Of a DNA stretch of 64,000 bases, positions 35,085-43,967 are shown one piece after another. Position 1 is the stretch's first letter; each line of letters begins with the position of its first letter. The stretch is from contig JBLHVV010000002.1 of the NCBI GenBank assembly GCA_047628755.1, positions 4,069 through 68,068 on the forward strand, written 5' to 3'. The notes under the pieces are model-generated. The model saw nothing but the letters and a program-made list of their open reading frames with translations, searched no databases and had not been told where the DNA came from. Source of the DNA: Bermanella sp047628755. GTDB taxonomy: Bacteria; Pseudomonadota; Gammaproteobacteria; Pseudomonadales; Oceanobacteraceae. The translations under genes were made by a program, and so were the position numbers.

Positions 35085-36296
35085 ATGGAAATCGCACTAG
35101 CAGAAAAAGCACCCGAAGCAATCACTATTGAAAATATATCACAAGAGTTAAAACTTGATGAAGGAAATAGCGAAGTGGCTGTTATCACTCAAGAAAACCC
35201 TGAAATAATTAAGAAAGCTGATGATTTAATTAAAAGCCTTCTGGCGTTAACAGACAAAGATCTACGAGAAAAACAAAAGTTCTCTGATGCGATTCAAACA
35301 ATTGGGGCGCCAATTCAACAGAAACTGGCTCAACAAAGTAAATTATTAAAAGCACCAATGGCTGCTCTTATTCAGGATGCAAATGACGGTGGCCTAGTGG
35401 CGAATGGATTGCTATCTCTTCAAGAAAATGTGAATGAAATTAACCCAAACAGGGTTGATTTTTCTATGGGTACAGTTCGACGATTATTGTCAAAAATCCC
35501 AGGCTTTGGAACACCAATATCTAAGTGGTTTGCTAAATATCAAGCTGTAGATAGCGTAATTAATGATGTGGTTAAAAGTTTGGAGGACGGAAAAGGACAA
35601 TTGCAACGTGATAATACCACGTTGCGAGACGATCAAATTAGAATGCGTGAATTAACTTTTCAGCTAGAAGATTATATTAAACTTGCTCAAGTTATGGATA
35701 TCAAACTTGAAGAGGTTATAAAAGCGTTACCTGCCGGGGAAGATGTTAAACGTAAATTCCTAGAGGAAGAGCTTCTATTCTCTTTAAAGCAGCGAATTAT
35801 TGATTTACAACAACAACGAGCAGTAAATCAACAAGGTGTAGTCGCCACAGAAGTTATCCTTAGAAACAATCGTGAACTGATTAATGGTGTTAACAGAGCA
35901 TTGAATGTCACCGTCACGGCATTAAATACTGCCGCCACATTACAAATTGCATTACAGAGACAGAGAAAGGTACTTGAAGGCGTTCAAGCAGTAACTAAGA
36001 CCACTAATGACTTGATTGCTGGAACTGCAGAACAATTAAAAACACAAGGGACTCAAATCCAACAACAAGCAACGGAAGCTACTCTTGATATTGAAACACT
36101 TAAAAAAGCGTTTGCCGATGTTGACACAGCTCTTAACGATATTAGCCAGTTCAGACGCAATGCCCTTCCTCAAATGGCTACTTCTATTAAAGAACTTGAT
36201 GATATGACTGGAAAAATGGAAAAAGCGATTACTAGTATGGAAAAAGGCAATCAGGTAAGTGATACCTTTTCCATAACATTGAATAACGAGGCATAG
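35085..36296 (+). CDS. TelA/KlaA family protein (toxic anion resistance)
   Basis: 403 aa, almost all helical and soluble, with the TelA-type order: an N-terminal region with repeated helices, a central PGFGTPISKWFAKYQAVDSVI segment, LLFSLKQRIIDLQQQ, and a long C-terminal helix TVTALNTAATLQIALQRQRKVLEGVQ. TelA was first linked to tellurite resistance, and related genes occur with Ter-type stress proteins; the biochemical role is unknown. Last gene of the operon, convergent with the next gene. Confidence 0.88.
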   Translation: MEIALAEKAPEAITIENISQELKLDEGNSEVAVITQENPEIIKKADDLIKSLLALTDKDLREKQKFSDAIQTIGAPIQQKLAQQSKLLKAPMAALIQDANDGGLVANGLLSLQENVNEINPNRVDFSMGTVRRLLSKIPGFGTPISKWFAKYQAVDSVINDVVKSLEDGKGQLQRDNTTLRDDQIRMRELTFQLEDYIKLAQVMDIKLEEVIKALPAGEDVKRKFLEEELLFSLKQRIIDLQQQRAVNQQGVVATEVILRNNRELINGVNRALNVTVTALNTAATLQIALQRQRKVLEGVQAVTKTTNDLIAGTAEQLKTQGTQIQQQATEATLDIETLKKAFADVDTALNDISQFRRNALPQMATSIKELDDMTGKMEKAITSMEKGNQVSDTFSITLNNEA

Positions 36297-36415
36297 AACT
36301 AGCTCGCATTAAAAACATCTAAATCATTTTCAGCCAGTGCAATGATATCCAGAGCAGTGATCGATTTAAACTGGCTTGGATTCGTTGCACAGGTTGGGAG
36401 TCATTGCCTATCTCC

Positions 36416-37153
36416 CTAAGGTAATTGACTAATCCCAGATTCAATCACTTCGTTAACTTTTTTCTTAGTTGCATACACTAAAAAATAAGCACTTTGATCA
36501 CTATAATTAACCACACCTTCCTCAATGAACTCCCATTTATTTTTAGCCGATATAAGTTTTTTAGCCAACGTATCGTCGTTAGAACTGCTAGCAAATTTAT
36601 CTAAAGAAAGTTTAAATTCTTGGCTCATTGTAGCTGGGTCTAAGCGCTGTGACTCTGTATTACTAAGTGAAAGTGCGCCGTTGTAGACACTGGCAATATC
36701 AAAAAAACGTGCAATGATTGATTCAATCTGAAGTAATGCAAATTGATATTTTTCCTCTTCACTTAAAGGCTTAGTTTTTTTAGTTAAAGACAATTGGTAA
36801 AGGTCTGTTTGATAAGTCCTAAGGTCTCGTCGCACTTCAGCATCGATATCCCAACCGTAATCACTAGAGTAAGAAATAATAACCAAGTCTTTTAATTTAC
36901 CCCATGATGCGTTTAGTTTTTCTGCCTGCACTGGGTCTTCATTGTAATAAGCTTTTAGGGTTGAATTTGCTTTTTTCTTATAAGACTCTAAATCTTTTTC
37001 GTATTTTTTATTACCCTCAGACAAGCCTTGCATATAAAGTGCTGACATGGTCTGACTCACCGCCTGAGTATGCTTAAACAGCGCGATAGAAGAGTATGCT
37101 GAAGCTGGCAAGCACAGCAAGATCAATAAAATAAAACGTCTCAATAAGATCAT
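36416..37153 (-). CDS. periplasmic helical hypothetical protein
   Basis: 245 aa. A signal peptide (1-22, LLCLPASAYS) precedes a helical domain rich in Lys, Ser and Asp. I recognise no family; the pattern recalls the helical input domains of chemoreceptors and PilJ-like sensors, but this is weak. Transcribed alone, convergent to telA, with a 119-bp gap and no clear terminator between them. Confidence 0.7.
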   Translation of the reverse strand: MILLRRFILLILLCLPASAYSSIALFKHTQAVSQTMSALYMQGLSEGNKKYEKDLESYKKKANSTLKAYYNEDPVQAEKLNASWGKLKDLVIISYSSDYGWDIDAEVRRDLRTYQTDLYQLSLTKKTKPLSEEEKYQFALLQIESIIARFFDIASVYNGALSLSNTESQRLDPATMSQEFKLSLDKFASSSNDDTLAKKLISAKNKWEFIEEGVVNYSDQSAYFLVYATKKKVNEVIESGISQLP

Positions 37154-37324
37154 TTTTTTTGCTCTTTATGTTTTTGATGCTATTAAATAGCTTATTCTAA
37201 TTGAATTTTTTTAGCGGTTACATATAATTCCAATAGTTACGCTAAAACTATGCTGTTTGGCACATTTTATCAATATAAAGTTTACCGCTCTATTAAGCCT
37301 AACAAACTAGATTGAATGGCCGCT

Positions 37325-37747
37325 TTAAATATTTGATTCTAGCCAAGTATTTAATTGGCTTTGCGGCAGGGCACCAGCTATCTCTGCCAGAATTGCCCCA
37401 TGCTTAAAAATCTTTAAAGTAGGTATGCTGCGAATCCCATACTGCGTAGCCAGTTGCTGTTGCTCCTCTGTGTTTACTTTTATAAACACAGCCTTTCCTA
37501 AAAAGTTACCCGCCGCAGCTGTAAAGGTAGGCGCCATAGCCTTACAAGGGCCACACCAAGGGGCCCAGAAATCAACCACAATAGGGATGTCTGATTTTTG
37601 TATAAGCTTGTTAAACAGAGCAGGCGCTGCATCAACAACATTTCCAGAAAGCACCACTTTATGGCACTTCCCACATTTAGGACTATCTTTTAATCGATCG
37701 TCAGCGACTCTATTTACGGATAAACAGCTGGTGCAAATCAAAAACAT
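37325..37747 (-). CDS. trxC: thioredoxin 2
   Basis: TrxC is a zinc-containing thioredoxin that reduces protein disulfides in the cytoplasm and helps in oxidative stress. Two CxxC pairs at the N-terminus (CTSC, CGKC) bind zinc, and the active site is WCGPC in VDFWAPWCGPCKAMAP; the cis-proline loop is SIPTLKIF. 140 aa. It lies 18 bp after bioD on the same strand and may be the last gene of the biotin operon. Confidence 0.95.
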   Translation of the reverse strand: MFLICTSCLSVNRVADDRLKDSPKCGKCHKVVLSGNVVDAAPALFNKLIQKSDIPIVVDFWAPWCGPCKAMAPTFTAAAGNFLGKAVFIKVNTEEQQQLATQYGIRSIPTLKIFKHGAILAEIAGALPQSQLNTWLESNI

Positions 37748-37765
37748 ATAAATCTCTATTCGCTT

Positions 37766-38446
37766 TTATACTTTAGGCAGAGTTAAGAATTTTGCCGCAT
37801 TTTCGGCTGTGGGGTTTTCTAGGTGGGGTACAATACCTAAGCATTGGGCGGGAATCATAGCATGAAGGGTTTCTATATTTTCTTCATAAACTAACATGTC
37901 AGTATCAACTTTAGACGCCACCCAGCCAGCAATCGCTAATCCATCGCGCTGAATTGCTTCTACTGTTAACAATGCATGGTTCAAGCAACCTAGCTTCATG
38001 CCAATTACAAGAATAACAGGTAACTTTAATTCTTTAGCAACGTCGGCTAAGGTTTCTCTAGGATTCAATGGAACCTTGTATCCGCCCGCCCCTTCAATTA
38101 TTACAAACTCAGAACGGTTGATCATTAATACACCCCGTAATAATCCAATAGTCCTGTCAGCACTTAGTGGCTTGCGTAGCTTTTGGCCAGCAATATGAGG
38201 CGCTATAGGTTCGACAAATGAAATTGGGTTTACTTGTTCGTATGGAATTTTATCTGTACTTTGCTCAATTAATTTTAACGCATCGTCGTTTCTCAAACCA
38301 TTGGGGGTTTGCTCACAACCCGCTGCAATGGGTTTCAGACCCACCGTTGTTAAGCCTTCTAATCTAGCCTTACATAATAAAGCACTGGCTATGAGCGTTT
38401 TACCCGCGTCGGTATCAGTTCCTGTTAAAAAGTATTTTTGTTTCAT
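37766..38446 (-). CDS. bioD: dethiobiotin synthetase
   Basis: BioD closes the ureido ring of dethiobiotin from DAPA, CO2 and ATP. The P-loop GTDTDAGKT at the N-terminus and EGAGGYKVPL are diagnostic. 226 aa. It lies 14 bp after bioC in the bioBFHCD order. Confidence 0.95.
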   Translation of the reverse strand: MKQKYFLTGTDTDAGKTLIASALLCKARLEGLTTVGLKPIAAGCEQTPNGLRNDDALKLIEQSTDKIPYEQVNPISFVEPIAPHIAGQKLRKPLSADRTIGLLRGVLMINRSEFVIIEGAGGYKVPLNPRETLADVAKELKLPVILVIGMKLGCLNHALLTVEAIQRDGLAIAGWVASKVDTDMLVYEENIETLHAMIPAQCLGIVPHLENPTAENAAKFLTLPKV

Positions 38447-38460
38447 GGGAATAACCTTTA

Positions 38461-39258
38461 TTAAATCGGCTTTCTAAGTAGGCAGGTAAATACTTTATAT
38501 CGAGCAGGAATACCTTGATCAATTTTAAAGTCTGTTAAAGCCTGTGTGAATTTTTTAATAGTACCTGGGCTGGTTAAACTTTTTGCACGTCCGGCAGTAA
38601 TATTATGTGCACCAATTCTTTTTAAAGAATCGGTTAGCTCTCTTACCGAGTCATAATATTCAAACTCGGTGGCCAGTAATAACTGTTCAACTTCAAACTG
38701 GCTATTGCGCGCATCTACAGATAGCTGACTGCCGTCGATAAAGTCATTAACATGCTGATATTGATCTGTATTGGCCCAAGCTTGTTTTAGCTCTTTTAAA
38801 GTGCCATCCGCTAGGGTACTTAATAACAAGTGGCCACCAGGTTTTAAGCAGCGGTAAGCCTCAGTCAATACTTGGTTAAAGTCTTCGCACCATTGGACTG
38901 CGAAGTTGGAAAAAATAAAATCAAACTGAGCGTCATTAAATGGCAGTTTTTCTGCATCGCATATGGTGAATTTAAAACTGGGATAATGGCCTTTTGCATA
39001 ATCCAGCATGCCTTGGGAAAGGTCTCCACCAATGATTTTTGCATTAAGATATTTTTGTTTCAATAGTGGCAAACAATAGCCAGTACCACAGCCTAAGTCT
39101 AAGATACTTTTTTTATCTTGCTTAGGGCATAGGTCGATTAACTGATTGGCAATTCGGTGTTGAATTTTTGCATATTCATCATACTGATTAGCGGCTTCGC
39201 CAAAGCTATGGGCTACAGCATCTTTTTGCTGTTTATTTTTTACAACAAGACTATCCAA
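38461..39258 (-). CDS. bioC: malonyl-[acyl-carrier protein] O-methyltransferase
   Basis: BioC methylates the free carboxyl of malonyl-ACP to disguise it for fatty-acid synthesis on the way to pimeloyl-ACP. The SAM motif LDLGCGTGYCLPLL is clear. The N-terminal KDAVAHSFGEAANQYDEYAKIQ matches the family. Translation starts at TTG directly after the bioH stop; no ATG or GTG is available, so it is probably coupled to bioH. 265 aa. Confidence 0.94.
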   Translation of the reverse strand: MDSLVVKNKQQKDAVAHSFGEAANQYDEYAKIQHRIANQLIDLCPKQDKKSILDLGCGTGYCLPLLKQKYLNAKIIGGDLSQGMLDYAKGHYPSFKFTICDAEKLPFNDAQFDFIFSNFAVQWCEDFNQVLTEAYRCLKPGGHLLLSTLADGTLKELKQAWANTDQYQHVNDFIDGSQLSVDARNSQFEVEQLLLATEFEYYDSVRELTDSLKRIGAHNITAGRAKSLTSPGTIKKFTQALTDFKIDQGIPARYKVFTCLLRKPI

Positions 39259-40053
39259 TTACTTACCCGCCTGCATAAACGTTAATATACCATTAGCCAC
39301 TGATTGCGGCTGAGTCACTAGGCAGGCATGACTAGCATTAGGCACAAAGCTAACTAAGTGCATGGGGTTTAACTTGTTTAATTCTTGGCTTAATTTATTT
39401 GGCACTATAGCATCGTCGGTTGCTAGCACGTGCATGCATGGCTGCGGCAGTAAGCCTAATAATTTACGGTTATCGATCTGCGATAATAATTGTAACGATG
39501 CTTTTAGCACACTGCTTGATGTAGACAAACTTTGAGTATTTTGTTGTAACCATTTTAAGCTCTGCAACATATCTTTTTGCTCACCCACAACGGTTAAAGC
39601 GGCAAACCGCCGTAACGTGGTTTTTACATCGTCAATGGTTTCCATGAATCCATTGAATAACGGTGAAGGCACACCTTGCTTCCATTGTTTGCTTGCGACA
39701 AACTGGGCGTTGCTGCAAATTGTAATCACTCGTTTAATTTGATCGGGGGCTCTTGCTGCAGCCTGAACCGCCAGCATGCCTCCTAATGACCATCCTAACC
39801 AAGTGGCATTTTTTGGAGCAACATCTAGCAAAGTTGAAATAAGTTTATTAATCTCGTAATCGGCTTCGGCATTTGAACAAGGACTCGTCCCAAAGCCAGG
39901 TAAATCTACTGCCACAAAATGAAAGTGCTCACTGAATAGTTCCGCTATTGGTTTAAAAACCTGAGCGTTAGATGCCCAACCATGAATACAGAATATGACT
40001 GGTAGATTTTTGGCGTTTTTTATATCACCCCATGAATGTAACGTTAATGTCAT
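39259..40053 (-). CDS. bioH: pimeloyl-ACP methyl ester carboxylesterase
   Basis: BioH removes the methyl group from pimeloyl-ACP methyl ester, ending chain assembly. An alpha/beta-hydrolase of 264 aa: nucleophile Ser in GWSLGGM, His in NASHACLV near the C-terminus, and the IHGWASNAQVF oxyanion region. It overlaps bioF by 4 bp and precedes bioC. Confidence 0.94.
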   Translation of the reverse strand: MTLTLHSWGDIKNAKNLPVIFCIHGWASNAQVFKPIAELFSEHFHFVAVDLPGFGTSPCSNAEADYEINKLISTLLDVAPKNATWLGWSLGGMLAVQAAARAPDQIKRVITICSNAQFVASKQWKQGVPSPLFNGFMETIDDVKTTLRRFAALTVVGEQKDMLQSLKWLQQNTQSLSTSSSVLKASLQLLSQIDNRKLLGLLPQPCMHVLATDDAIVPNKLSQELNKLNPMHLVSFVPNASHACLVTQPQSVANGILTFMQAGK

Positions 40054-41246
40054 GAGTGTTGCTCCATAGAATTTTTTTTCGACAATCCAACGCTTGCCAT
40101 AACTGTTTTTAATGCTCCTAATAATTGATCCACATGATCAATACTATGAGATGCTGAAAATGTAATTCTCAATCTTGATGTTCCTACTGGTACCGTTGGC
40201 GGGCGAATAGCTGTTACCAATATGCCTACGTCTTTTAGCTGCTCACTAATGGCTAAGGCCTGACTGGCTTCACCCACCAGCAGAGGTTGAATAGCCGTAT
40301 TAGAATCCATTAATTGAAAGCCAAGTAATAGAGCTTCTTGCCTGAAATATGTGATTATTTTATTTAAATGCCCACGGCGCTCAGGTTCACTACTAACAAT
40401 TTTTAAACTGGTTAATGTGGCCGCTGCAATAGCGGCAGGCATGGCAGTGGTATAAATATATGGTCGAGCAAAATTGCTTAGGTAATCAATTAGTTCTTCG
40501 CTGCCTGCCACAAAAGCTCCCGCTGTGCCCATTCCTTTACCCAATGTGCCCATTAGTATTTGGGCGTCGCTTTGGCTAACGCCTTGCTCTTCACACAGCC
40601 CAGCACCTGTGACCCCCAACGCTCCCATACCATGAGCGTCGTCTACCATTAGCCATGCATCTTTTTCTTTTGCTAATTTGGCCAGTCCAGGTAAATCGGC
40701 TTTATCGCCGTCCATACTGAAAACGCCATCGGTTACAATGAGTTTTCGGCGAGCTGATGAGTTGTCCAATTTATTTGATAAATTTGCTAAATCGTTATGT
40801 AGATAACGTTGAAAACGAGCGCCGCTTAATAAACCCCCGTCTAATAACGACGCGTGATTCCATTTATCTTCAAACACCCCGTCTTGCTTTAATAGCAAAG
40901 ACCCAATCACTCCCAAATTAGCCATATAGCCAGTACTGAACAATATGGCTTTATTGCGTCCAGTAAATTTAGCTAATTCGTGCTCTAAAGATTCGTGGGC
41001 TTGGGTATGTCCATTAACTAAGTGGGCAGCGCCACTGCCAACACCATATTGCTTAGCCGCAGCTTGAAATGATTCGATTAATTTTGGATGGTTTGCCATA
41101 CCTAGGTAATCGTTACTGCAAAACGTAAGGTATTGCTCGCCATCCACTTGCATTAAGGGCCCTTGCGGACTTTGTGCAATGCGGGTGGCGCGAAATAAAT
41201 TTTGCTCGCGACGTTGATTAAGATCGGCTGCTAGGTCAAATGACAT
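40050..41246 (-). CDS. bioF: 8-amino-7-oxononanoate synthase
   Basis: BioF is a PLP enzyme that condenses pimeloyl-ACP with alanine. The PLP lysine is in MGTLGKGMGTAGAF; FCSNDYLGM and VDDAHGMGALG are family motifs. 398 aa. Between bioB (19 bp) and bioH (overlap). The N-terminus is a typical BioF start. Confidence 0.96.
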   Translation of the reverse strand: MSFDLAADLNQRREQNLFRATRIAQSPQGPLMQVDGEQYLTFCSNDYLGMANHPKLIESFQAAAKQYGVGSGAAHLVNGHTQAHESLEHELAKFTGRNKAILFSTGYMANLGVIGSLLLKQDGVFEDKWNHASLLDGGLLSGARFQRYLHNDLANLSNKLDNSSARRKLIVTDGVFSMDGDKADLPGLAKLAKEKDAWLMVDDAHGMGALGVTGAGLCEEQGVSQSDAQILMGTLGKGMGTAGAFVAGSEELIDYLSNFARPYIYTTAMPAAIAAATLTSLKIVSSEPERRGHLNKIITYFRQEALLLGFQLMDSNTAIQPLLVGEASQALAISEQLKDVGILVTAIRPPTVPVGTSRLRITFSASHSIDHVDQLLGALKTVMASVGLSKKNSMEQHS

Positions 41247-41265
41247 AAAACGGATTTTATATCTG

Positions 41266-42324
41266 TTAAACAGTTGCGTCGTAAAAAGGCTGGGCTTGGT
41301 CGTTCTTTTGAAGCTGCTTTGTTAATACGCCTTCTTGATCTTTGTCGTTACGCTTAACAATGGCTTGCTCAGGCTTAATGCCTAAACGAGCAAATAATTT
41401 CATGTCTTCGTGGGCTTCTGGGTTAGGGGTCGTTAGCAAGCATTCGCCGTAGAATATGGAGTTTGCACCCGCTAAAAAGCACATGGCTTGCATTTCATCA
41501 GACATAGATTCACGTCCAGCGGATAAGCGTACATGGGATTTTGGCATTAAAATTCGAGCAACGGCGATGCAACGGGCAAATTCAATGTGATCTAAATCTT
41601 CGACATTTTCCATTGGAGTACCCTTGACCTTAACCAACATATTAATAGGTACGCTTTCTGGCTGCACAGGCAGGTTGGCTAGCTGTGTTAACAGGCCAAT
41701 ACGGTCGTTTTGAGTCTCACCCATACCAATGATACCCCCTGAGCAAATTTTCATCCCACTGTCCCTTACATTTTGCAATGTATCTAGACGATCGCCGTAG
41801 GTGCGAGTGGTAATAATTTTACCGTAGAATTCTGGGCTGGTGTCTAAGTTGTGATTGTAATAATCAAGACCTGCTTCAGCCAATTGACCTGCTTGGTCTT
41901 CGTCTAGCATGCCTAATGTCATACAGGTTTCTAGGCCCATTTCACGGACACCTTTTACCATTTCAAGCACGTAAGGCATGTCCCGTTTATTTGGGTTTTT
42001 CCAAGCGGCACCCATGCAAAAGCGGCTAGAACCTTTGGCTTTTGCTTCAGCGGCTTTATTTAGCACGGCTTCGACTTCCATTAGGCGCTGTTTTTTTAGG
42101 CCAGTATTATAATGAGCTGATTGAGGACAATATTTGCAATCTTCTGGGCAAGAACCCGTTTTAATGGACAGCAAAGTACTGATTTGTACTTCGTTAGGAT
42201 TAAAGTTTGCACGATGCACTGTTTGAGCATCAAACATTAAGTCGTTAAAAGGCTTGTTAAATAACGCTTGAACCTCTTCACGGCCCCAGTTATGACGTAT
42301 AGATTGTTGTGTAGATGCGCTCAT
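41266..42324 (-). CDS. bioB: biotin synthase
   Basis: BioB is the radical-SAM enzyme that inserts sulfur into dethiobiotin. The CxxxCxxC cluster motif is in TGSCPEDCKYCPQS. The longest ORF starts at 42378; ATG 42324 sits behind GAAGGAT and gives 352 aa, close to the usual 346, so it was preferred. First gene of the bio operon. Confidence 0.97.
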   Translation of the reverse strand: MSASTQQSIRHNWGREEVQALFNKPFNDLMFDAQTVHRANFNPNEVQISTLLSIKTGSCPEDCKYCPQSAHYNTGLKKQRLMEVEAVLNKAAEAKAKGSSRFCMGAAWKNPNKRDMPYVLEMVKGVREMGLETCMTLGMLDEDQAGQLAEAGLDYYNHNLDTSPEFYGKIITTRTYGDRLDTLQNVRDSGMKICSGGIIGMGETQNDRIGLLTQLANLPVQPESVPINMLVKVKGTPMENVEDLDHIEFARCIAVARILMPKSHVRLSAGRESMSDEMQAMCFLAGANSIFYGECLLTTPNPEAHEDMKLFARLGIKPEQAIVKRNDKDQEGVLTKQLQKNDQAQPFYDATV

Positions 42325-42428
42325 GACTAATCCTTCAAATCTTTGTTTATGCTTATTATTAGCGATTATTGGCTGCAAGCAATACCTGAACTATGACACC
42401 CAGGAGGGTTAAAAATATATCAGCTGAC

Positions 42429-42480
42429 ATAATACTAAATCATGTGGAGCAGTCAACCTCCATTAACCATAAGGTTAACT
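42429..42480 (-). promoter_or_regulatory. bioB promoter overlapping a likely BirA operator
   Basis: Read on the minus strand: -35 TTGACT (42451-42456), a 16-bp spacer and -10 TATTAT (42429-42434). The -35 overlaps one half of the dyad AGTCAACC-N14-GGTTAACT (42451-42480). This fits the known gammaproteobacterial BirA site, GTAAACC/GGTTTAC arms with 14-15 bp spacing, with one or two changes per arm. It would repress the operon when biotin is plentiful. Confidence 0.55.
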
Positions 42481-42513
42481 ACTGATCACAAAACAACCTA
42501 AATTTTGTATAGT

Positions 42514-42548
42514 GCAAAAAAAAGCCACTCTTCCTTGAGCGGCTCTTT
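42514..42548 (-). terminator. terminator of the fasciclin gene
   Basis: Stem AGCCACTC with GAGCGGCT (one A-C mismatch), followed on the minus strand by a run of eight T. It lies between the fasciclin stop and the bioB promoter. Confidence 0.8.
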
Positions 42549-42585
42549 CGGTTTTCTAGGGTATTTAAATTGGGTGCTTAAAAAA

Positions 42586-43605
42586 TCACATTTCAGATAG
42601 AGAAGTGTCGGTAGTCGCAATTACACTGCTGATTACATGGATAACACCATTTGATGTCTGTACATCTGTAATAACCACTGGAGCGCCTTCTATAGTCAGC
42701 ACACCGTCATTAATTAAAATTGACACTTCTGCAGCAGAGTTCAGTGTTTGGATATCAGCACCGTTGGCAGCAAACGCCATAACTGAATCGATTTCAGAGC
42801 CGTTAATTACATGTTGCTTTAAAATGTCAGCTAAATTGGGTAAAGCCAGTAAATCGGACGCATCATCAACATCGTCAAGCGCGGCTATCAATGCAACGAA
42901 TGCTGCATCTGTAGGTGCAAAGACAGTAAACGGACCTGCACCATCTAGACTTGTATCTAATCCTTCTTGGCTTAAAGCTGCAAGCAGGGTCGTAAACTCT
43001 GGAACACTGGCTCCAGCCAATGCTGTAACAAGACCTGCGATTGTTTCATTTGTGTCAGAAAGATCGCTGGCTGTTGGCGGGACCAGTACTTTATTGATGG
43101 CATGAATAACACCGTTAGATGTTTGGACATTTGGGATTATGACCTTTGATAAGTTAACGTAAAGATCTTCACCTGTTAACGATAATGCTATTAGAGCACC
43201 GTTCTCACTATTCGAGTCTGAACCGCTAAGAGTAGACGTCGTATTTGAATCTGATTGTGCAATGGATATAGCAGCATTGGCTAAGACTTCGCCAGCTAGA
43301 ACATGGTAAGTAAGAATGTCACTCAAAGAATTGTCTGCCAGTAAATCTGCTGATGTTATATCGTTTTCGGTTAAATATGCTGTAAAAGCATCATCTGTAG
43401 GCGCAAATACTGTGAATGGGCCTTCACCTTGCAACGTGCCAACTAGATCGGCTGTTGTGACCGCAGTCACCAATGTATTAAAACTGCCGTTTGCAATTGC
43501 TGTTTCCACTATATCGAGCTGTTGTGCGACATCGTTATCGTCGCTGCCACAACCCACTAATCCAATCGTACCCGCTAGGGCTAATGCTAATATTTTTATT
43601 TTCAT
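42586..43605 (-). CDS. lipoprotein with two fasciclin (FAS1) domains
   Basis: 339 aa. The signal peptide ends in LVGC (lipobox) followed by GSDDND. Two FAS1 repeats follow (about 30-175 and 185-335), each with GPFTVFAPTDDAF or GPFTVFAPTDAAF and a later NGVIHAI or NGVIHVI motif. FAS1 domains mediate adhesion to surfaces or other proteins. ATG 43605 follows AGGAGA. Transcribed alone with its own terminator. Confidence 0.93.
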   Translation of the reverse strand: MKIKILALALAGTIGLVGCGSDDNDVAQQLDIVETAIANGSFNTLVTAVTTADLVGTLQGEGPFTVFAPTDDAFTAYLTENDITSADLLADNSLSDILTYHVLAGEVLANAAISIAQSDSNTTSTLSGSDSNSENGALIALSLTGEDLYVNLSKVIIPNVQTSNGVIHAINKVLVPPTASDLSDTNETIAGLVTALAGASVPEFTTLLAALSQEGLDTSLDGAGPFTVFAPTDAAFVALIAALDDVDDASDLLALPNLADILKQHVINGSEIDSVMAFAANGADIQTLNSAAEVSILINDGVLTIEGAPVVITDVQTSNGVIHVISSVIATTDTSLSEM

Positions 43606-43967
43606 ATTGTGTCTCCTGTTTTTGTGTCTATTTTTACGGGCCTAATTTTTTATTAGATCTATTTTTATAGATCAAAATTTTAGTGTTAAATGATCAGTTT
43701 TTTAAAATTATTAAAAAAAACCTTTAAAAATCAAACCACTAAAAAACTAATAAGACAGAAACTCAGGGTGAATTTAATTTACCTATAAATCCAATTTAAA
43801 ATAACTTACGTAAACATATGTTCGCTCAAAATAATATCCATTAAAACTTGATTACTTTTGGCGCACACTAACTATAAATTAAAAATCTATGACTTTCTTC
43901 CAATACTTTCTTAAATATAAAAATGCAATAATTGATCTGAAATTAAAGACCAAATTGGCCAGTCAGA
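43606..43967. other. AT-rich intergenic region with a palindrome
   Basis: About 360 bp between the divergent fasciclin and comF genes, very AT-rich. It holds a perfect inverted repeat GATCTAT-TTTT-ATAGATC (43656-43673), 50 bp before the fasciclin start, which could be an operator or leader hairpin. No gene seen. Confidence 0.5.

Noticed and set aside
25547..36296. Genomic island inserted at tRNA-Met
   Set aside because: The block after the tRNA looks accessory, but I found no integrase, transposase or second copy of the tRNA 3' end to mark an attachment site.
36297..36415. Terminator after telA
   Set aside because: AGCCAGT/ACTGGCT pair across a loop of more than 30 bases without a T-run, too weak to call.
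42605..43105. Plus-strand ORF of 166 aa inside the fasciclin gene
   Set aside because: Low-complexity Ser/Ala/Thr-rich translation produced by the complementary strand of FAS1 repeats; no family resemblance.
42586..43605. Two FAS1 repeats as a recent tandem duplication
   Set aside because: The two domains share motifs but have clearly diverged in sequence; two-domain FAS1 proteins are common.
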